Positions 25,886 to 35,369 of a DNA stretch of 47,692 bases are shown in pieces; the stretch's first letter is position 1, and each line of letters begins with the position of its first letter. The notes under the pieces were generated by a model. The model searched no databases, was not told where the DNA came from, and worked only from the letters and a program-made list of their open reading frames with translations. Location: contig NZ_RCVM01000016.1 of assembly GCF_003686955.1 (NCBI RefSeq), forward strand, positions 1-47,692, written 5' to 3'. The DNA comes from Streptococcus hillyeri (lineage in GTDB: Bacteria; Bacillota; Bacilli; Lactobacillales; Streptococcaceae). A program made the translations under genes and the position numbers.

Positions 25886-26824
25886 TCAATATTTTAGCTT
25901 GTAGAAAGAACGATTGTCCATTGCAAAAATTTTGCTGGTCATTTCACCTTCTGACACACGGCTTAGGGCAGTGGTCATCATCATCATTTCAGCATCGATG
26001 TTATCAATCATATGAAGGATTTCAGCTTCCATGATACGTGGACGCACAGGGCTTCCGTATTCCAATTGTCCGTGGTGGCTTAAAATTACGTGGCGAAGCA
26101 CGGTAACTTCTTCTTTGCTATCATCAATGTTTAGCTCTGCTATTGCCTTTGTAATTTCTTCATTAATCAAGGCGATATGACCGATTAAGTTACCTCTCAC
26201 GGTGTATTCCGTATTATCAGGACCTGACAGCTCAATGACTTTTGCCAAATCGTGAAGCATAATGCCAGCAAAGAGCAGGCTCTTATTAAGATCTGGATAG
26301 ACATCACCAATGGCATCCGCTAGACGAACCATGGTCGCTGTATGATACGCAAGCCCTGTCTCAAAAGCATGGTGGTTGGTTTTGGCTGCTGGGTAGAGGT
26401 AGAACTCTTTATCGTATTTGCGGTAGAGATTTCTAACAATCCTCTGCCAGGTGGCATTTTCAATGCGGAACATGACCTGTTCTAAATAATCCTTGACATC
26501 ACTTGCTTTCACCGGTGGTTTTTCCTTGAACTCAGATGGGTCTGAAGGCTCTCCCTCTCTAGGATTGCGTAGGCTAATTTGATTCACCTGGGGTGTTCCA
26601 TTATAAACTTCCCGTCGTCCTTTCATAAAGACAACCTTTCCTGCTGTAAACTCTTCCACGTTGTAAGGTTGGGCATCCCAGAGGTTTCCTGAAATTTCGC
26701 CACTGTCATCTTGGAAAGTAAAGGCGATGTAATCTTTCCCTGCACGGGTCTTGCGGACCTCGGCAGATTTGATTAAGTAGAACCCTTCAAATAGCTGGTC
26801 CTGTTTCATTTGGTTAATTTTCAT
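25886..26824 (-). CDS. yhaM: 3'-5' exoribonuclease YhaM (Cbf1 family)
   Basis: 312 residues in two parts. An N-terminal OB-fold (KDYIAFTFQDDSGEISGNLW) binds nucleic acid, and a C-terminal HD domain carries metal ligands in HHAFETGLAYHTATM and GIMLHDLAKVIELS, with further histidines in LRHVILSHHGQLEYG. YhaM trims mRNA 3' ends and decay fragments in Firmicutes. I use the second of two adjacent ATGs (MKINQMKQDQ). It lies in the conserved series rsgA-rpe-thiN-rmuC-yhaM-purR, about 75 bases behind rmuC. Confidence 0.9.
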   Translation of the reverse strand: MKINQMKQDQLFEGFYLIKSAEVRKTRAGKDYIAFTFQDDSGEISGNLWDAQPYNVEEFTAGKVVFMKGRREVYNGTPQVNQISLRNPREGEPSDPSEFKEKPPVKASDVKDYLEQVMFRIENATWQRIVRNLYRKYDKEFYLYPAAKTNHHAFETGLAYHTATMVRLADAIGDVYPDLNKSLLFAGIMLHDLAKVIELSGPDNTEYTVRGNLIGHIALINEEITKAIAELNIDDSKEEVTVLRHVILSHHGQLEYGSPVRPRIMEAEILHMIDNIDAEMMMMTTALSRVSEGEMTSKIFAMDNRSFYKLKY

Positions 26825-26900
26825 CATAAATCTATCTTTCTATGTGAGTCGGGTGATTTCTCCTACGCCTTGGATGAAGGTCTCGTTACCGATGTCTGTC

Positions 26901-28130
26901 TTACTCATCTTCTTCTGAAATAGGGAGGTTTAACAGACTTTGAGTGGCACTATCTTGGTAAGTTTCTACTGTATTCAGTGCCTTGATAATGGCATTGGTG
27001 CGTGTGGTCAACAAACTATCAACCGTCTTACTTGCTGTGCTCAATTGTTTTTGAGCCTTTTGTAACATGCCACCAAATTTGCCGAATTCTCCTTTGACAT
27101 TTCCCAAAATCTTGCTGATATCGTCAGCATTTTTTTGGATATTAAGGGTTTTAAAGCCAACTGATAAGGAGTTAAGCAGAGCTGAAATGGTTGATGGACC
27201 TGCAATCACGATATGCTCTTCACGGCGCAGGGAATCAAAGAAGGCTGCGTGGCGAACCACTTCGGAATAAAGCCCCTCTGTTGGTAAAAACATAATCCCA
27301 AAATTAGTTGTTTCTGGTGGATTAAGGTATTTGCTTTGGATATCTTTGGCAAAACGTTTGATACTTGCCAACAAGGATTTGCGGTAGCGCTCAATTTCTT
27401 CCTTGTCTCCTGTTTCATAGGCCTCTTCCAAACGGTAGTAATCTTCCAGAGGAAACTTGGAATCAATCGGAAGGTAGACATAGTCCCCTTGATTGGTTCC
27501 CGGTAGCTTAATCGCATACTCAACACGCTCTGTCGATCCTGAGACAGTGGCAAATTCTCGCTCATACTGGCTGGTCGTCATAATGTCTTCAATAATTTGT
27601 CCTAGTTGGATTTCACCTAGAATACCACGCGTTTTGGTATTTGATAAGACCTTACTCAAGCTACCGACATCTTGAGCAACGGATTTCATTTCTCCCAAGC
27701 CTTGGTTAACTGACTCCAATTGTTTTGAAACGGTCTCGAAAGAGGCTTGTAGACGAGTTTGAAGGGTTTGCTCTAACTTTTCTTCCACTGTCTGACGCAT
27801 CTGATCAAGGCGTTTTTCATTGGAAGTCTGCATGTCTTTCACTGACCGGCTCAGATTTTGATTGATTTTCTCAAGCATCTGATCTGAGCGGTCACGGTTG
27901 GTCGAAAATTGCTGGTAGAGTTGCTCTTGTAAGAGATTGATTTGCTTGGCAAGCGCCAATTCCTGCTCCTTACGAGAGGTTTCTAACTGATAGCCAATCT
28001 GGTCAGAGAGATTATCAGCATTATCATCCAATTTTCTGGACAATTGTTCCTGTAAATCAATAATTTTGAACCAGAGCAGGGCTGTGATTCCCAGACTAAG
28101 GAGAGCTATTATCAGTATCATTACGGTCAT
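26901..28130 (-). CDS. rmuC: DNA recombination protein RmuC homologue
   Basis: A 409-residue protein with an N-terminal transmembrane helix (VMILIIALLSLGITALLWF), a long glutamine-rich coiled coil to about residue 160, and the RmuC core with ILGEIQLGQIIEDI, YVYLPIDSKFPLEDY and MFLPTEGLYSEVV, which has a nuclease-like fold. RmuC limits inversion at short inverted repeats in E. coli; its exact activity is not settled. The ATG overlaps the thiN stop by four bases (ATGA), so the two are translationally coupled. Confidence 0.92.
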   Translation of the reverse strand: MTVMILIIALLSLGITALLWFKIIDLQEQLSRKLDDNADNLSDQIGYQLETSRKEQELALAKQINLLQEQLYQQFSTNRDRSDQMLEKINQNLSRSVKDMQTSNEKRLDQMRQTVEEKLEQTLQTRLQASFETVSKQLESVNQGLGEMKSVAQDVGSLSKVLSNTKTRGILGEIQLGQIIEDIMTTSQYEREFATVSGSTERVEYAIKLPGTNQGDYVYLPIDSKFPLEDYYRLEEAYETGDKEEIERYRKSLLASIKRFAKDIQSKYLNPPETTNFGIMFLPTEGLYSEVVRHAAFFDSLRREEHIVIAGPSTISALLNSLSVGFKTLNIQKNADDISKILGNVKGEFGKFGGMLQKAQKQLSTASKTVDSLLTTRTNAIIKALNTVETYQDSATQSLLNLPISEEDE

Positions 28131-28771
28131 CTCGCCCTCCTATCTTTGGTCTGCATCACGACCACATAACCGTCACTCAGGCTAATTTCAATCGGACCTG
28201 AGAGAAACTCATTGCTAGAATAAATTTTTTTGGTAAAAAAATTGGCTGGGGTTAAATCATATTTGGCACCTAAAATCTGCAAGTCCCCCTCACCCTCGAC
28301 TAGAAACGACACATAGGTTTTTCCTTCTTGAAGAAAAATGCGGTGCTGACCAGCTGGTTGGTAGGTGACATGATTTTGTGCGTCTACTAGATTGATTTGC
28401 GTCATAAAAGGACTCAACTCAGGGTCACTTGGTAAAAAGAGGTTAGACAGTAGGTGGTCAATTCGTCCTCCAAAAGCTCCAAACACGGTCACTTCTGCTT
28501 CTGGATAGGTTGCAAAAAGGCGTTTTAAGGCTAATTCTGTATCTGTGTCATCTTTTTCAGAAGGAGACTGATACATTTGCCCTGCGACAGCTGAAATCTT
28601 CTCACGCTCAGAAATCGTTACTGAGTCAAAATCCCCAACTGCCCAATCTAGCGGCAGCCTTTGTTCCAAAAGAAAGAGACACCCCCTGTCAACGCCAACG
28701 TAAAGGTCAAAGTGAGACAGAGAAGGGAGGTTGGACAAGTCTCCTCCTGCAAATAGGGCAATTCTAGGCAT
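28127..28771 (-). CDS. thiN: Thiamine pyrophosphokinase
   Basis: Converts thiamine to thiamine pyrophosphate, letting the cell use imported thiamine. The 214 residues carry the family's motifs: IALFAGGDLSN, VGVDRGCLFLL, LDWAVGDFDSVT, the acidic DDTDTELALKRLF and FGAFGGRIDHLLSN. The C-terminal part forms the beta-sandwich that binds thiamine. Its start overlaps the end of rpe by eight bases, and its end overlaps rmuC by four, giving a compact operon. Confidence 0.93.
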   Translation of the reverse strand: MPRIALFAGGDLSNLPSLSHFDLYVGVDRGCLFLLEQRLPLDWAVGDFDSVTISEREKISAVAGQMYQSPSEKDDTDTELALKRLFATYPEAEVTVFGAFGGRIDHLLSNLFLPSDPELSPFMTQINLVDAQNHVTYQPAGQHRIFLQEGKTYVSFLVEGEGDLQILGAKYDLTPANFFTKKIYSSNEFLSGPIEISLSDGYVVVMQTKDRRAR

Positions 28772-29426
28772 CTAAGGCGTCCCTCAAGGTTTGCACTTGG
28801 GCTGGTAGGTCGCTAGCTCTAAAGAGGTAAGAACCCGCCACAAAGACATTAGCACCAGCGTCTGCACAGGCTTTGATGGTCTGATTATCCACACCGCCAT
28901 CCACTTCAATGTCAAAGCTTAAGCCTTTTTCGTCACGAAGTTTAGCAACAGCAGCAACTTTATCCAAGCACTCTGGGATAAAGGCTTGTCCGCCAAAGCC
29001 TGGGTTGACCGTCATGATAAGAACTTGGTCAACTAAGTCAATAACTGGCACCAAGGCTTCAACTGGCGTCCCAGGGTTGATAACCACACCCGCCTTCATT
29101 CCTGCTGCTTTAATCTTTTGAAGGGCACCATGAATATGGATAGTAGATTCGGTATGAATAGTCATGATATCTGCACCTGCCTGAGCATAGGCGTCAACAT
29201 AACGTTCAGGGTTAACCACCATCAAATGCACATCAAAAACCAATTTGCTGTGCTTGCGCATACTAGCGACCACATCTGCTCCGAAGCTGATATTTGGCAC
29301 AAATTGACCGTCCATGATGTCGATGTGAACGTATTCGGCACTGGTTTCTTCGATACGGCGCAATTCACTGGCAAAATTAGCATAGTCTGCAGCAAGAATA
29401 GATGGGGCAATTTTATAAGTTGACAT
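28764..29426 (-). CDS. rpe: Ribulose-phosphate 3-epimerase
   Basis: Interconverts ribulose 5-phosphate and xylulose 5-phosphate in the pentose phosphate pathway. A TIM barrel of 220 residues with KIAPSILAADYANFASEL, VHIDIMDGQFVPNISFG, VFDVHLMVVNPERY, TVNPGFGGQAFIPECLDKV and the phosphate-binding IEVDGGVDNQTI and FVAGSYLF. I start at ATG 29426 (MSTYKIAPS); the longer frame overlaps rsgA and is not conserved. It lies seven bases behind rsgA. Confidence 0.96.
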   Translation of the reverse strand: MSTYKIAPSILAADYANFASELRRIEETSAEYVHIDIMDGQFVPNISFGADVVASMRKHSKLVFDVHLMVVNPERYVDAYAQAGADIMTIHTESTIHIHGALQKIKAAGMKAGVVINPGTPVEALVPVIDLVDQVLIMTVNPGFGGQAFIPECLDKVAAVAKLRDEKGLSFDIEVDGGVDNQTIKACADAGANVFVAGSYLFRASDLPAQVQTLRDALDA

Positions 29427-29433
29427 GACAATC

Positions 29434-30306
29434 CTACTTTCTTTTGATGACTTTTTTATAAACTTCACGGCGGTTTTCAATTTCACTTAGAAATTGAAGA
29501 TAGTTATCATAGCGCACTTGCCAAAGCTGACCTGATTCAAGCGCTTCTTTCACAGCGCAAGATGGCTCATGGGTATGCGTGCAGGTGCGAAATTTGCAGC
29601 CTTGGCTGATATCTTTTAATTCTGGAAAGGCTGCGTTCAATTCTTCAGCTGTTGAGACTTCGTAGTCTAGTGATGAAAAACCTGGGGTATCAGCAATTTT
29701 ACCACCATAAACATTGTACAGGCTGACAGCGCGTGTGGTGTGACGACCGCGTCCCAGGCTATCAGAAATCTCACCCGTTTCAAGAGCTAATTCTGGAGCG
29801 ATTTTATTAAGCAGGGTGGACTTGCCGACACCTGTTTGTCCCATAAAGACCGTCACCTTATTGGCTAAATGCGGCAACAATTCTTCCTGAGAGTAACAAA
29901 ATTCATAACCAATCGCTTCATAGTGAGCTCGAATGGTATCCATCTCTGCTCTGCTATGTAACAAATCCAACTTGGAAATATAAACGATAGGACGAATGTT
30001 TTTATGCTCTAGAAGCACTAGAAATCGATCCAAAAGGTTGCTGTTAAAATCTGGCTCCTTGGCACTCATGATGACCACTGCCTGATCAATGTTGACAATC
30101 GGAGGGCGCACCAAGCTGTTTTTACGCTCATCGATAGCTAGGATGTAGCCTTCTGACTGCTCCTCTGCTGAAAATTCGACAAAATCTCCTACGTAAGGGG
30201 TCTGCCCTTTTTTACGAAAATTTCCCCGCGCTCGGGTCTGATAAACTTGTCCGTCTGCCTCGACATAGTAAAAACCTGCCAAGGACTTGATAATTCTTCC
30301 TTGCAA
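29434..30306 (-). CDS. rsgA: Ribosome small-subunit GTPase RsgA
   Basis: A circularly permuted GTPase that helps 30S maturation. Order of parts in 290 residues: OB-fold ([17 protein letters not shown]), G4 motif YISKLDLL, then G1 [15 protein letters not shown]3 DTPGFSSLD, and a zinc-binding C-terminus with [14 protein letters not shown]. The G4-before-G1 order is diagnostic. It is the first gene of the rsgA-rpe-thiN-rmuC series; the upstream neighbour is a divergent NUDIX gene rather than another gene of this set. Confidence 0.96.
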   Translation of the reverse strand: MQGRIIKSLAGFYYVEADGQVYQTRARGNFRKKGQTPYVGDFVEFSAEEQSEGYILAIDERKNSLVRPPIVNIDQAVVIMSAKEPDFNSNLLDRFLVLLEHKNIRPIVYISKLDLLHSRAEMDTIRAHYEAIGYEFCYSQEELLPHLANKVTVFMGQTGVGKSTLLNKIAPELALETGEISDSLGRGRHTTRAVSLYNVYGGKIADTPGFSSLDYEVSTAEELNAAFPELKDISQGCKFRTCTHTHEPSCAVKEALESGQLWQVRYDNYLQFLSEIENRREVYKKVIKRK

Positions 30307-30499
30307 ATGAACTCCTTATAGGGTTTGATACTTCTATTTTACCAAAAAATATGCTAAAAACCTAGAAACAAACTAACCGAGATAAAAAGCCATCTATAAT
30401 TCGTGAATAACCAATGTAATTAGTGCTATCCGAAAAGCAACTACTCTTTTCTTCTGATGTCATCATTTACTTCACTAATTATAAACCTCTCAAAAATGT

Positions 30500-30505
30500 T
30501 ATAAT
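30500..30505 (+). promoter_or_regulatory. Promoter of the NUDIX gene
   Basis: Extended -10 TGT-TATAAT with no clear -35, followed 20 bases on by the Shine-Dalgarno GAGGAG. Confidence 0.5.
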
Positions 30506-30534
30506 GAACACAAATAAATCTTGAGGAGAAACCT

Positions 30535-31011
30535 ATGGACATTAGCTTTATGACTTCAGAAGGAAAATTTAATTTCCGTGCCTGCGCGGTTATTATCAAC
30601 GATAACAAACTCTTAGCTATGAAAGATGACAAATCACCTTACTACTTTTTACCAGGTGGGCGAATTCAGATGGGTGAACGTGCTGAAGGTGCCCTTATAA
30701 GAGAAGTCTACGAAGAATTAGGAATAACAGCTGAGATTGTTCGCTCTTTGTGGCTTAACCAAGGTTTCTTTACAGAAGATGTGGAGCAGGTTAGGTTTCA
30801 CGAAGTCTGTCTTTATTTTCTAGTAGATGTCGCAACGAGTCACCTAACAGAACTCGGACAAACCTTTCAATCAACCGAAGGAAGTCGCACCCATACCTTT
30901 GAATGGCTAGATTTTCACACCTTAAAAGACCTTTATTTCTATCCTAAGTTTCTCAAAACAGAGATTTTCAACTTGCCAGATGGACTGACACTACGAACTG
31001 AGGTCGAATAA
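30535..31011 (+). CDS. NUDIX hydrolase
   Basis: The 158-residue protein has a complete NUDIX box beginning GRIQMGERAEGALIREVYEE and ending LGI, matching the pattern G-x5-E-x7-REUxEExGU, with the glutamates that bind metal. Such enzymes hydrolyse nucleoside diphosphates linked to other groups, including oxidised nucleotides, ADP-ribose or nucleotide sugars; the substrate is not readable from the box. A strong GAGGAG precedes the ATG. It is a single-gene unit diverging from rsgA and ending in a large palindromic hairpin. Confidence 0.88.
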   Translation: MDISFMTSEGKFNFRACAVIINDNKLLAMKDDKSPYYFLPGGRIQMGERAEGALIREVYEELGITAEIVRSLWLNQGFFTEDVEQVRFHEVCLYFLVDVATSHLTELGQTFQSTEGSRTHTFEWLDFHTLKDLYFYPKFLKTEIFNLPDGLTLRTEVE

Positions 31012-31037
31012 GAGACATCCCTAATTGTTAAAGTTGG

Positions 31038-31090
31038 GCTCTATAATTTCTGTAGTGGGTAGATCCACTCTGGTGATTATAGAGCTTTTT
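31038..31090 (+). terminator. Large two-stem palindrome behind the NUDIX gene
   Basis: GCTCTATAAT (31038-31047) pairs with ATTATAGAGC (31076-31085), and inside it AGTGG (31054-31058) pairs with CCACT (31065-31069), with six unpaired bases on each side between the stems. TTTTT follows. It can terminate transcription. The two arms also look like the two ends of an insertion sequence brought together. Confidence 0.65.
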
Positions 31091-31096
31091 GCATAC

Positions 31097-31126
31097 AAAA
31101 AAAGCCATCAATTGATGACTTTTTTG
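31097..31126. terminator. Bidirectional terminator between the NUDIX and surface-protein genes
   Basis: CATCAATTGATG lies within A- and T-runs on both sides, giving a hairpin with a T-run on either strand. It serves the two convergent genes. Confidence 0.8.
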
Positions 31127-31200
31127 ACGATTTTCAAACTGACATTCTCTCACATAACTTTTCATCTAAACTTCAAGTAAACGTAAGAATCTCAACTGGC

Positions 31201-33960
31201 TTAATCATTCATGTTTTGACGTTTATCAGAAATCCAAATCCCTGCCATTGCAAGAGTCGTAAACAATCCACCCAATAACATGAAATAGTTTTGTTCCTCT
31301 TCCCCTGTTTTTGGTAGCACTGCTTTTGTTTGCTTTTGCGCCACCTTCTGAGAAGTCGAAATAGCTTTAGATTGAGTAGCTAATGCCATTGTCGTAACAT
31401 TAGAAGTCTCTGTGCTTTCTGAGAGGGGAGCCTCTGCTTTAGGTGCTTGCGTTAGCTTTGATCCTTTACTTGTAATTGCCGGAATTTCCAATTCTGGTTT
31501 CACATCTTGCGTCAGACCTGAACCTTTGCTTGTAATTGCTGGAACTTCTAGTTCTGGTTTTGCATCTTGCGTCAGACTTGAACCTTTGCTTGTAATTGCT
31601 GGAACTTCTAACTCTGGTTTGACGTCTTGTGTCAGACCTGAACCTTTGCTTGTAATTGCTGGAACTTCCAATTCTGGTTTCGCATCTTGCGTCAGTCCAG
31701 GACCTTTACTTGTAATTCCTGGAACTTCTAGTTCTGGTTTCGCATCTTGCGTCAGACCAGGACCTTTACTTGTAATTCCTGGAACTTCTAACTCTGGCTT
31801 CGCATCTTGCGTCAGACCAGGACCTTTACTTGTAATTTCAGGAACTTCTAATTCGGGTTTCTCGTCTTGAACTAGACCTCGGCCCTTACTTGTTATGACT
31901 GGAACTTCTAGATATGGTTTCGCGTCTTGAGTCAAACCGGAGCCCTTCGATACCTCTACTGTTGGTTCTGCTACAACTTCTTTTGAACCAATACGTACTT
32001 TTTCAGGGAGAGGTGCCTTTTCAAGTTTTGTTGTCGCTGGATTTTCAATTAATTCACCTGTCTGTGGATTAATGTCATAGGTTGTCACAGTAAGTTCTAC
32101 ACCCACTTGACCTGTAACATCAACTCGACGTTCACCTTTTGGAAGTTCTGGATCTGTGATTTCGATAGTCTCATACGCTACTTCTTTACGTTCTTCCGTT
32201 GGTTTTGTGCCAACTTTGATACGTTCTGTTCTAGCAGGAGTAATCACTTCCTCAGGCGCTAGAGCAATCAAATCTCCCGTTTTTTCATCGACACTGTATT
32301 TAGTAATAGTGCGTTTTACGCCTTTGATACCTGAGGTAACCGTTACTAGACGTCCTGCTTCGAGATTATCATCTTTTTCATAGATACGATTAAAATTAAT
32401 AGTCGAACGAACCTCTGTTGGCTTAACACTAACCAAAACAACTTCATTAACTTTCGGAGTAATCGTACGGCGGCTGATTTCCTTACCATCAACAGTTGTA
32501 ATTTCTTCCTCACCTAGTTGACCAACTGTCTCTACAGACTTAGTTCCAGCAGGATTCGCCGATGTTGCATCTGCCTTATAGATGATATTAAAAGGAATTT
32601 CTTTTATCGTTACAATAGGTTCTTCCTTATAAACACCAAGCTCTATGATTGTTTGTTTTAATGCTTCTAATGCGGCATTGATTTCAGATTGAGAAGTCGC
32701 AGTATTTAACACTTCATCTGCTTTTTCAAATACTTCATTGTATCTATCAACTAATTCAGGTGATGCAGTTTTTAATTTTTCTGAAATTGCTATTGAATCA
32801 TACGCCTCATTCACAAGATTTTCTAATTCGGTTATATCTATACCTTTTTCTTCTTCAAGCTTCCAAGAATTGCCATCTTGTACAATTATTTCACCTGCTG
32901 GTGTGGGACTTCCTGTTACCACAGGTGTTGCCTCTGGAGTTGTCACAACTACATATGCTTTCTTATCATTAGGTGCCCAATTAGCAGTGTTGTTCTTAAT
33001 TTCTACATTGATAGCCTCTTTCAACGTTCCAATGTTTAAAGTTCCTGCTGGGCTCATGATAATCTTACCGGTTCCTAACAATTCCTTAACTGTTAATTGA
33101 TTATCTCCTATGTTCAAGATAGTTCCTGCAGGTACTTCTAATTTATCAGTAATCGTAGAACCAGCCTGTAAAGTGACATTACTATTGCCAGCCAAGGATA
33201 ACTTTTTAACCTCTGTAGTTTTCACTTCACCTACAAGATTTTTTAGTGTCAAATCTCCACCTTGATACTCATCTACTCCTGTAGAATCCGAAATAACTTT
33301 CGCATTATCAGTAGCTTTGACTAATTTAGCATCAATTTGCTTACCTTCCAAAGTTAAGGTTGCACCGTCAGAAACTGTCACATGATTAAATTTTGTTTCA
33401 CTTGTTCCGTTTGTAACTGTTGCTGTTCCGCTAGTGACTTTTAGGTCAGGTTTTACTGTTCCCGAGGTCGTTACACCGTCTAAAGTAAGATTTCCTGATG
33501 AGGTAATAGAAGGATTCGCTAATCCTGTGTCTGCTACTATATTAATTTTTGTGTTTTTTATCGTTAAATCTTTTTGGTTATCAATACTTACCCCTCTTAA
33601 GGTAAGATCTTGATTATTCCCCTGTACTGTTGTTATAGCAGTATTATTCAAGGTAGAATTTTGAACCATTCCTTCTGTTACAGCATTTTTATACCCCGTA
33701 GCATTCAAATCAATTGTCTTATCGCCTGCCTGATTCCATTCTCGTACAAAATCACTTGAATTATCAACCGTTACGACATTTCCTGCCTCTGCACGCGCCT
33801 CTGCAACCGGTGCGGTTTGAGTATTCGCTTGAACTGTTACACTAGTTCCTAAGATAATGCTAGCTCCCAACACCACAGATGCTACACCAAAATGGTATTT
33901 ACGCAAAGAAAAGCGCTGTCTCAGTCGATACCAATTCATTGAATTTTTTTCTTTTTTCAT
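31201..33960 (-). CDS. LPXTG-anchored surface protein with G5 domains and 20-residue repeats
   Basis: A 919-residue wall protein. It starts with a long signal containing FSLRKYHFGVASVVLG (YSIRK type, directing export at the septum). A region of about 300 residues rich in short beta repeats follows (LTLDGVTTSG, LTLKNLVGEV), probably a right-handed helix. Then come a helical FIVAR-like segment (ALEALKQTIIEL) and about three G5-like modules (VGQLGEEEI, VTSGIKGVKRT, VTGQVGVELT). Nine 20-residue repeats (about 665-840) act as a stalk. The end is LPKTG, a hydrophobic stretch and a basic tail for sortase A. The likely role is adhesion; the ligand is unknown. Confidence 0.92.
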   Translation of the reverse strand: MKKEKNSMNWYRLRQRFSLRKYHFGVASVVLGASIILGTSVTVQANTQTAPVAEARAEAGNVVTVDNSSDFVREWNQAGDKTIDLNATGYKNAVTEGMVQNSTLNNTAITTVQGNNQDLTLRGVSIDNQKDLTIKNTKINIVADTGLANPSITSSGNLTLDGVTTSGTVKPDLKVTSGTATVTNGTSETKFNHVTVSDGATLTLEGKQIDAKLVKATDNAKVISDSTGVDEYQGGDLTLKNLVGEVKTTEVKKLSLAGNSNVTLQAGSTITDKLEVPAGTILNIGDNQLTVKELLGTGKIIMSPAGTLNIGTLKEAINVEIKNNTANWAPNDKKAYVVVTTPEATPVVTGSPTPAGEIIVQDGNSWKLEEEKGIDITELENLVNEAYDSIAISEKLKTASPELVDRYNEVFEKADEVLNTATSQSEINAALEALKQTIIELGVYKEEPIVTIKEIPFNIIYKADATSANPAGTKSVETVGQLGEEEITTVDGKEISRRTITPKVNEVVLVSVKPTEVRSTINFNRIYEKDDNLEAGRLVTVTSGIKGVKRTITKYSVDEKTGDLIALAPEEVITPARTERIKVGTKPTEERKEVAYETIEITDPELPKGERRVDVTGQVGVELTVTTYDINPQTGELIENPATTKLEKAPLPEKVRIGSKEVVAEPTVEVSKGSGLTQDAKPYLEVPVITSKGRGLVQDEKPELEVPEITSKGPGLTQDAKPELEVPGITSKGPGLTQDAKPELEVPGITSKGPGLTQDAKPELEVPAITSKGSGLTQDVKPELEVPAITSKGSSLTQDAKPELEVPAITSKGSGLTQDVKPELEIPAITSKGSKLTQAPKAEAPLSESTETSNVTTMALATQSKAISTSQKVAQKQTKAVLPKTGEEEQNYFMLLGGLFTTLAMAGIWISDKRQNMND
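31441..31965 (-). repeat. 60-bp tandem repeats in the surface-protein gene
   Basis: About nine units of 60 bp encode ITSKG-x-GLTQD-x-KPELEVP-x. The outer two units are degenerate and the inner ones nearly identical. Differences cluster in a few codons (P, S or R after ITSKG; A or V before KPELEV; A or G after VP). High DNA identity makes copy-number change by recombination likely. Confidence 0.95.
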
Positions 33961-33996
33961 AAATAGCCTCCCACAGCCTTAAATTATTTCATTCCA

Positions 33997-34002
33997 ATTA
34001 TA
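33997..34002 (-). promoter_or_regulatory. Promoter of the surface-protein gene
   Basis: Extended -10 TGG-TATAAT on the minus strand, 37 bases before the ATG; GGGAGG is the ribosome-binding site. No good -35, which may mean that an activator is needed. Confidence 0.5.
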
Positions 34003-34153
34003 CCATATGACAAACACTTATTGAAAACAATTCGTTCGAAAAATGCACATTTTTTAGCCATATGATTAGTTAACTTACGATATAACATTCGGATTATCTA
34101 ATAAAGGTTATAACTACAAAAGCTTCCAACATCAAACATTATACTGACAAAAT

Positions 34154-34180
34154 ACAAAAAAGAGAACCCGTTCGGTCCTC
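34154..34180 (-). terminator. Terminator of the azlC-azlD-aldolase-MFS operon
   Basis: On the minus strand GAGGACC-GAACG-GGTTCTC (one G-U pair) is followed by six T, about 30 bases behind the MFS stop. Confidence 0.8.
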
Positions 34181-34213
34181 AAAATGTTAATATTGCGTCT
34201 ATCTACTATTATG

Positions 34214-35356
34214 TTATTTTTTAACAAGCGCTGGAACGAGCAATCCTACTCCTAGAAGAATAGTTAAAACACCAAATAAGAAGAAGGCAAAATTTACTTC
34301 TGAATTAATGATTGATGCCGCTTGAAGGGCAAAGGCTGCGCCACCACCTCCAAGATTACAGCCGAGTAAGACAATTGTTGTGGCTGTGCTGAGCTGGTTG
34401 ATAGGGAAGTTTTCGGAGACCTTATGAAAGACAAAGGTAACACCTAGGCTATAAACAAAGCCAGTCAGAACTGCACCTACTCCTAATAACCATAGGGATT
34501 GGGCTTGCCAAAGCAGGAACATTCCCAGACCAAAGATAAGGGGAACTAGCGGTGAAAACCATTTATTAACAACATGGAGAATCTGACTAAAGACTAAACC
34601 TGAAAGAATACCCATCAGCATCATTAAGGTGAGGATAAAACTAGACTGGGTAGCTGTTCCCATGTCTAATTGTTCAACAACTAGGGGAATGCGTAGCATA
34701 TTAGCGGTATTAACTAAGATAATAAAACCTGCATAGGCAGCTAAACTAACAAGATAAGCTAATTGCTTACCAGTCAGCTTTTCTTTTGTCTCTTGTTGAT
34801 GCGTTTCAGCAACTTCTGGTGTTTTCGGAACAAACATCAGATATAGCGCCAGCATGATTAACCCAAAGACATAAATGAGATAGGCTTTCGACCAACCAAA
34901 AGCCAGAAGTTGACCTGCTAGAAGAGTCATACTAGCAGAACCCAAAACCTCTGATGACCCACGTAACCCCAATACCTTGGTTTTTTCATCACCTTGGTAA
35001 TGGTGGCTAATGATGTTAATGGCATGCGCATTGATGAGACCAACCCCAGCCCCCAACACCAAGCGTGAGACAAACAAGACCACATAGGCTTGATTAAAAA
35101 CAGGTAGGGTACCACCAAAACTAATCAACAACAACCCTAGTATAATCGCCACGCGCTCAGGAATCCGACGTAAAATTGGATTCAGCAGTAAGACAACCAG
35201 AATCATCATTGACGATAGGGAAAAAAGCTGTTCCACTTGTGAAGCAGTATAGCCCTGTGCTTGATAATGTTTCAACATAGCTGGCAGAGCTGATGATACG
35301 GCAAATGGGGTCACAAGCATGAAGGACAAACCTAATAAACTAATCTTTTTTAACAT
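34214..35356 (-). CDS. MFS transporter
   Basis: A 380-residue protein with about twelve transmembrane helices. The start LGLSFMLVTPFAVSSALPAM and the loop LLNPILRRIPERVAIILGLL correspond to helix 1 and the loop between helices 2 and 3 of the superfamily; SRLVLGAGVGLINAHAINII is helix 4. The start ATG 35356 has AAGGA six bases ahead; the longer frame overlaps the aldolase gene. It is the last gene of a unit that begins with azlC. The neighbouring azlCD exporter and threonine aldolase point to amino acids or related metabolites as cargo, but no motif proves it. Confidence 0.8.
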   Translation of the reverse strand: MLKKISLLGLSFMLVTPFAVSSALPAMLKHYQAQGYTASQVEQLFSLSSMMILVVLLLNPILRRIPERVAIILGLLLISFGGTLPVFNQAYVVLFVSRLVLGAGVGLINAHAINIISHHYQGDEKTKVLGLRGSSEVLGSASMTLLAGQLLAFGWSKAYLIYVFGLIMLALYLMFVPKTPEVAETHQQETKEKLTGKQLAYLVSLAAYAGFIILVNTANMLRIPLVVEQLDMGTATQSSFILTLMMLMGILSGLVFSQILHVVNKWFSPLVPLIFGLGMFLLWQAQSLWLLGVGAVLTGFVYSLGVTFVFHKVSENFPINQLSTATTIVLLGCNLGGGGAAFALQAASIINSEVNFAFFLFGVLTILLGVGLLVPALVKK

Positions 35357-35369
35357 GTCATTCCTTTTC

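Noticed and set aside
31412..31870. Long open frame opposite the surface-protein repeats
   Set aside because: It is the mirror of the 60-bp repeats: any frame stays open because one unit lacks stops. It has no ribosome-binding site and no family features.
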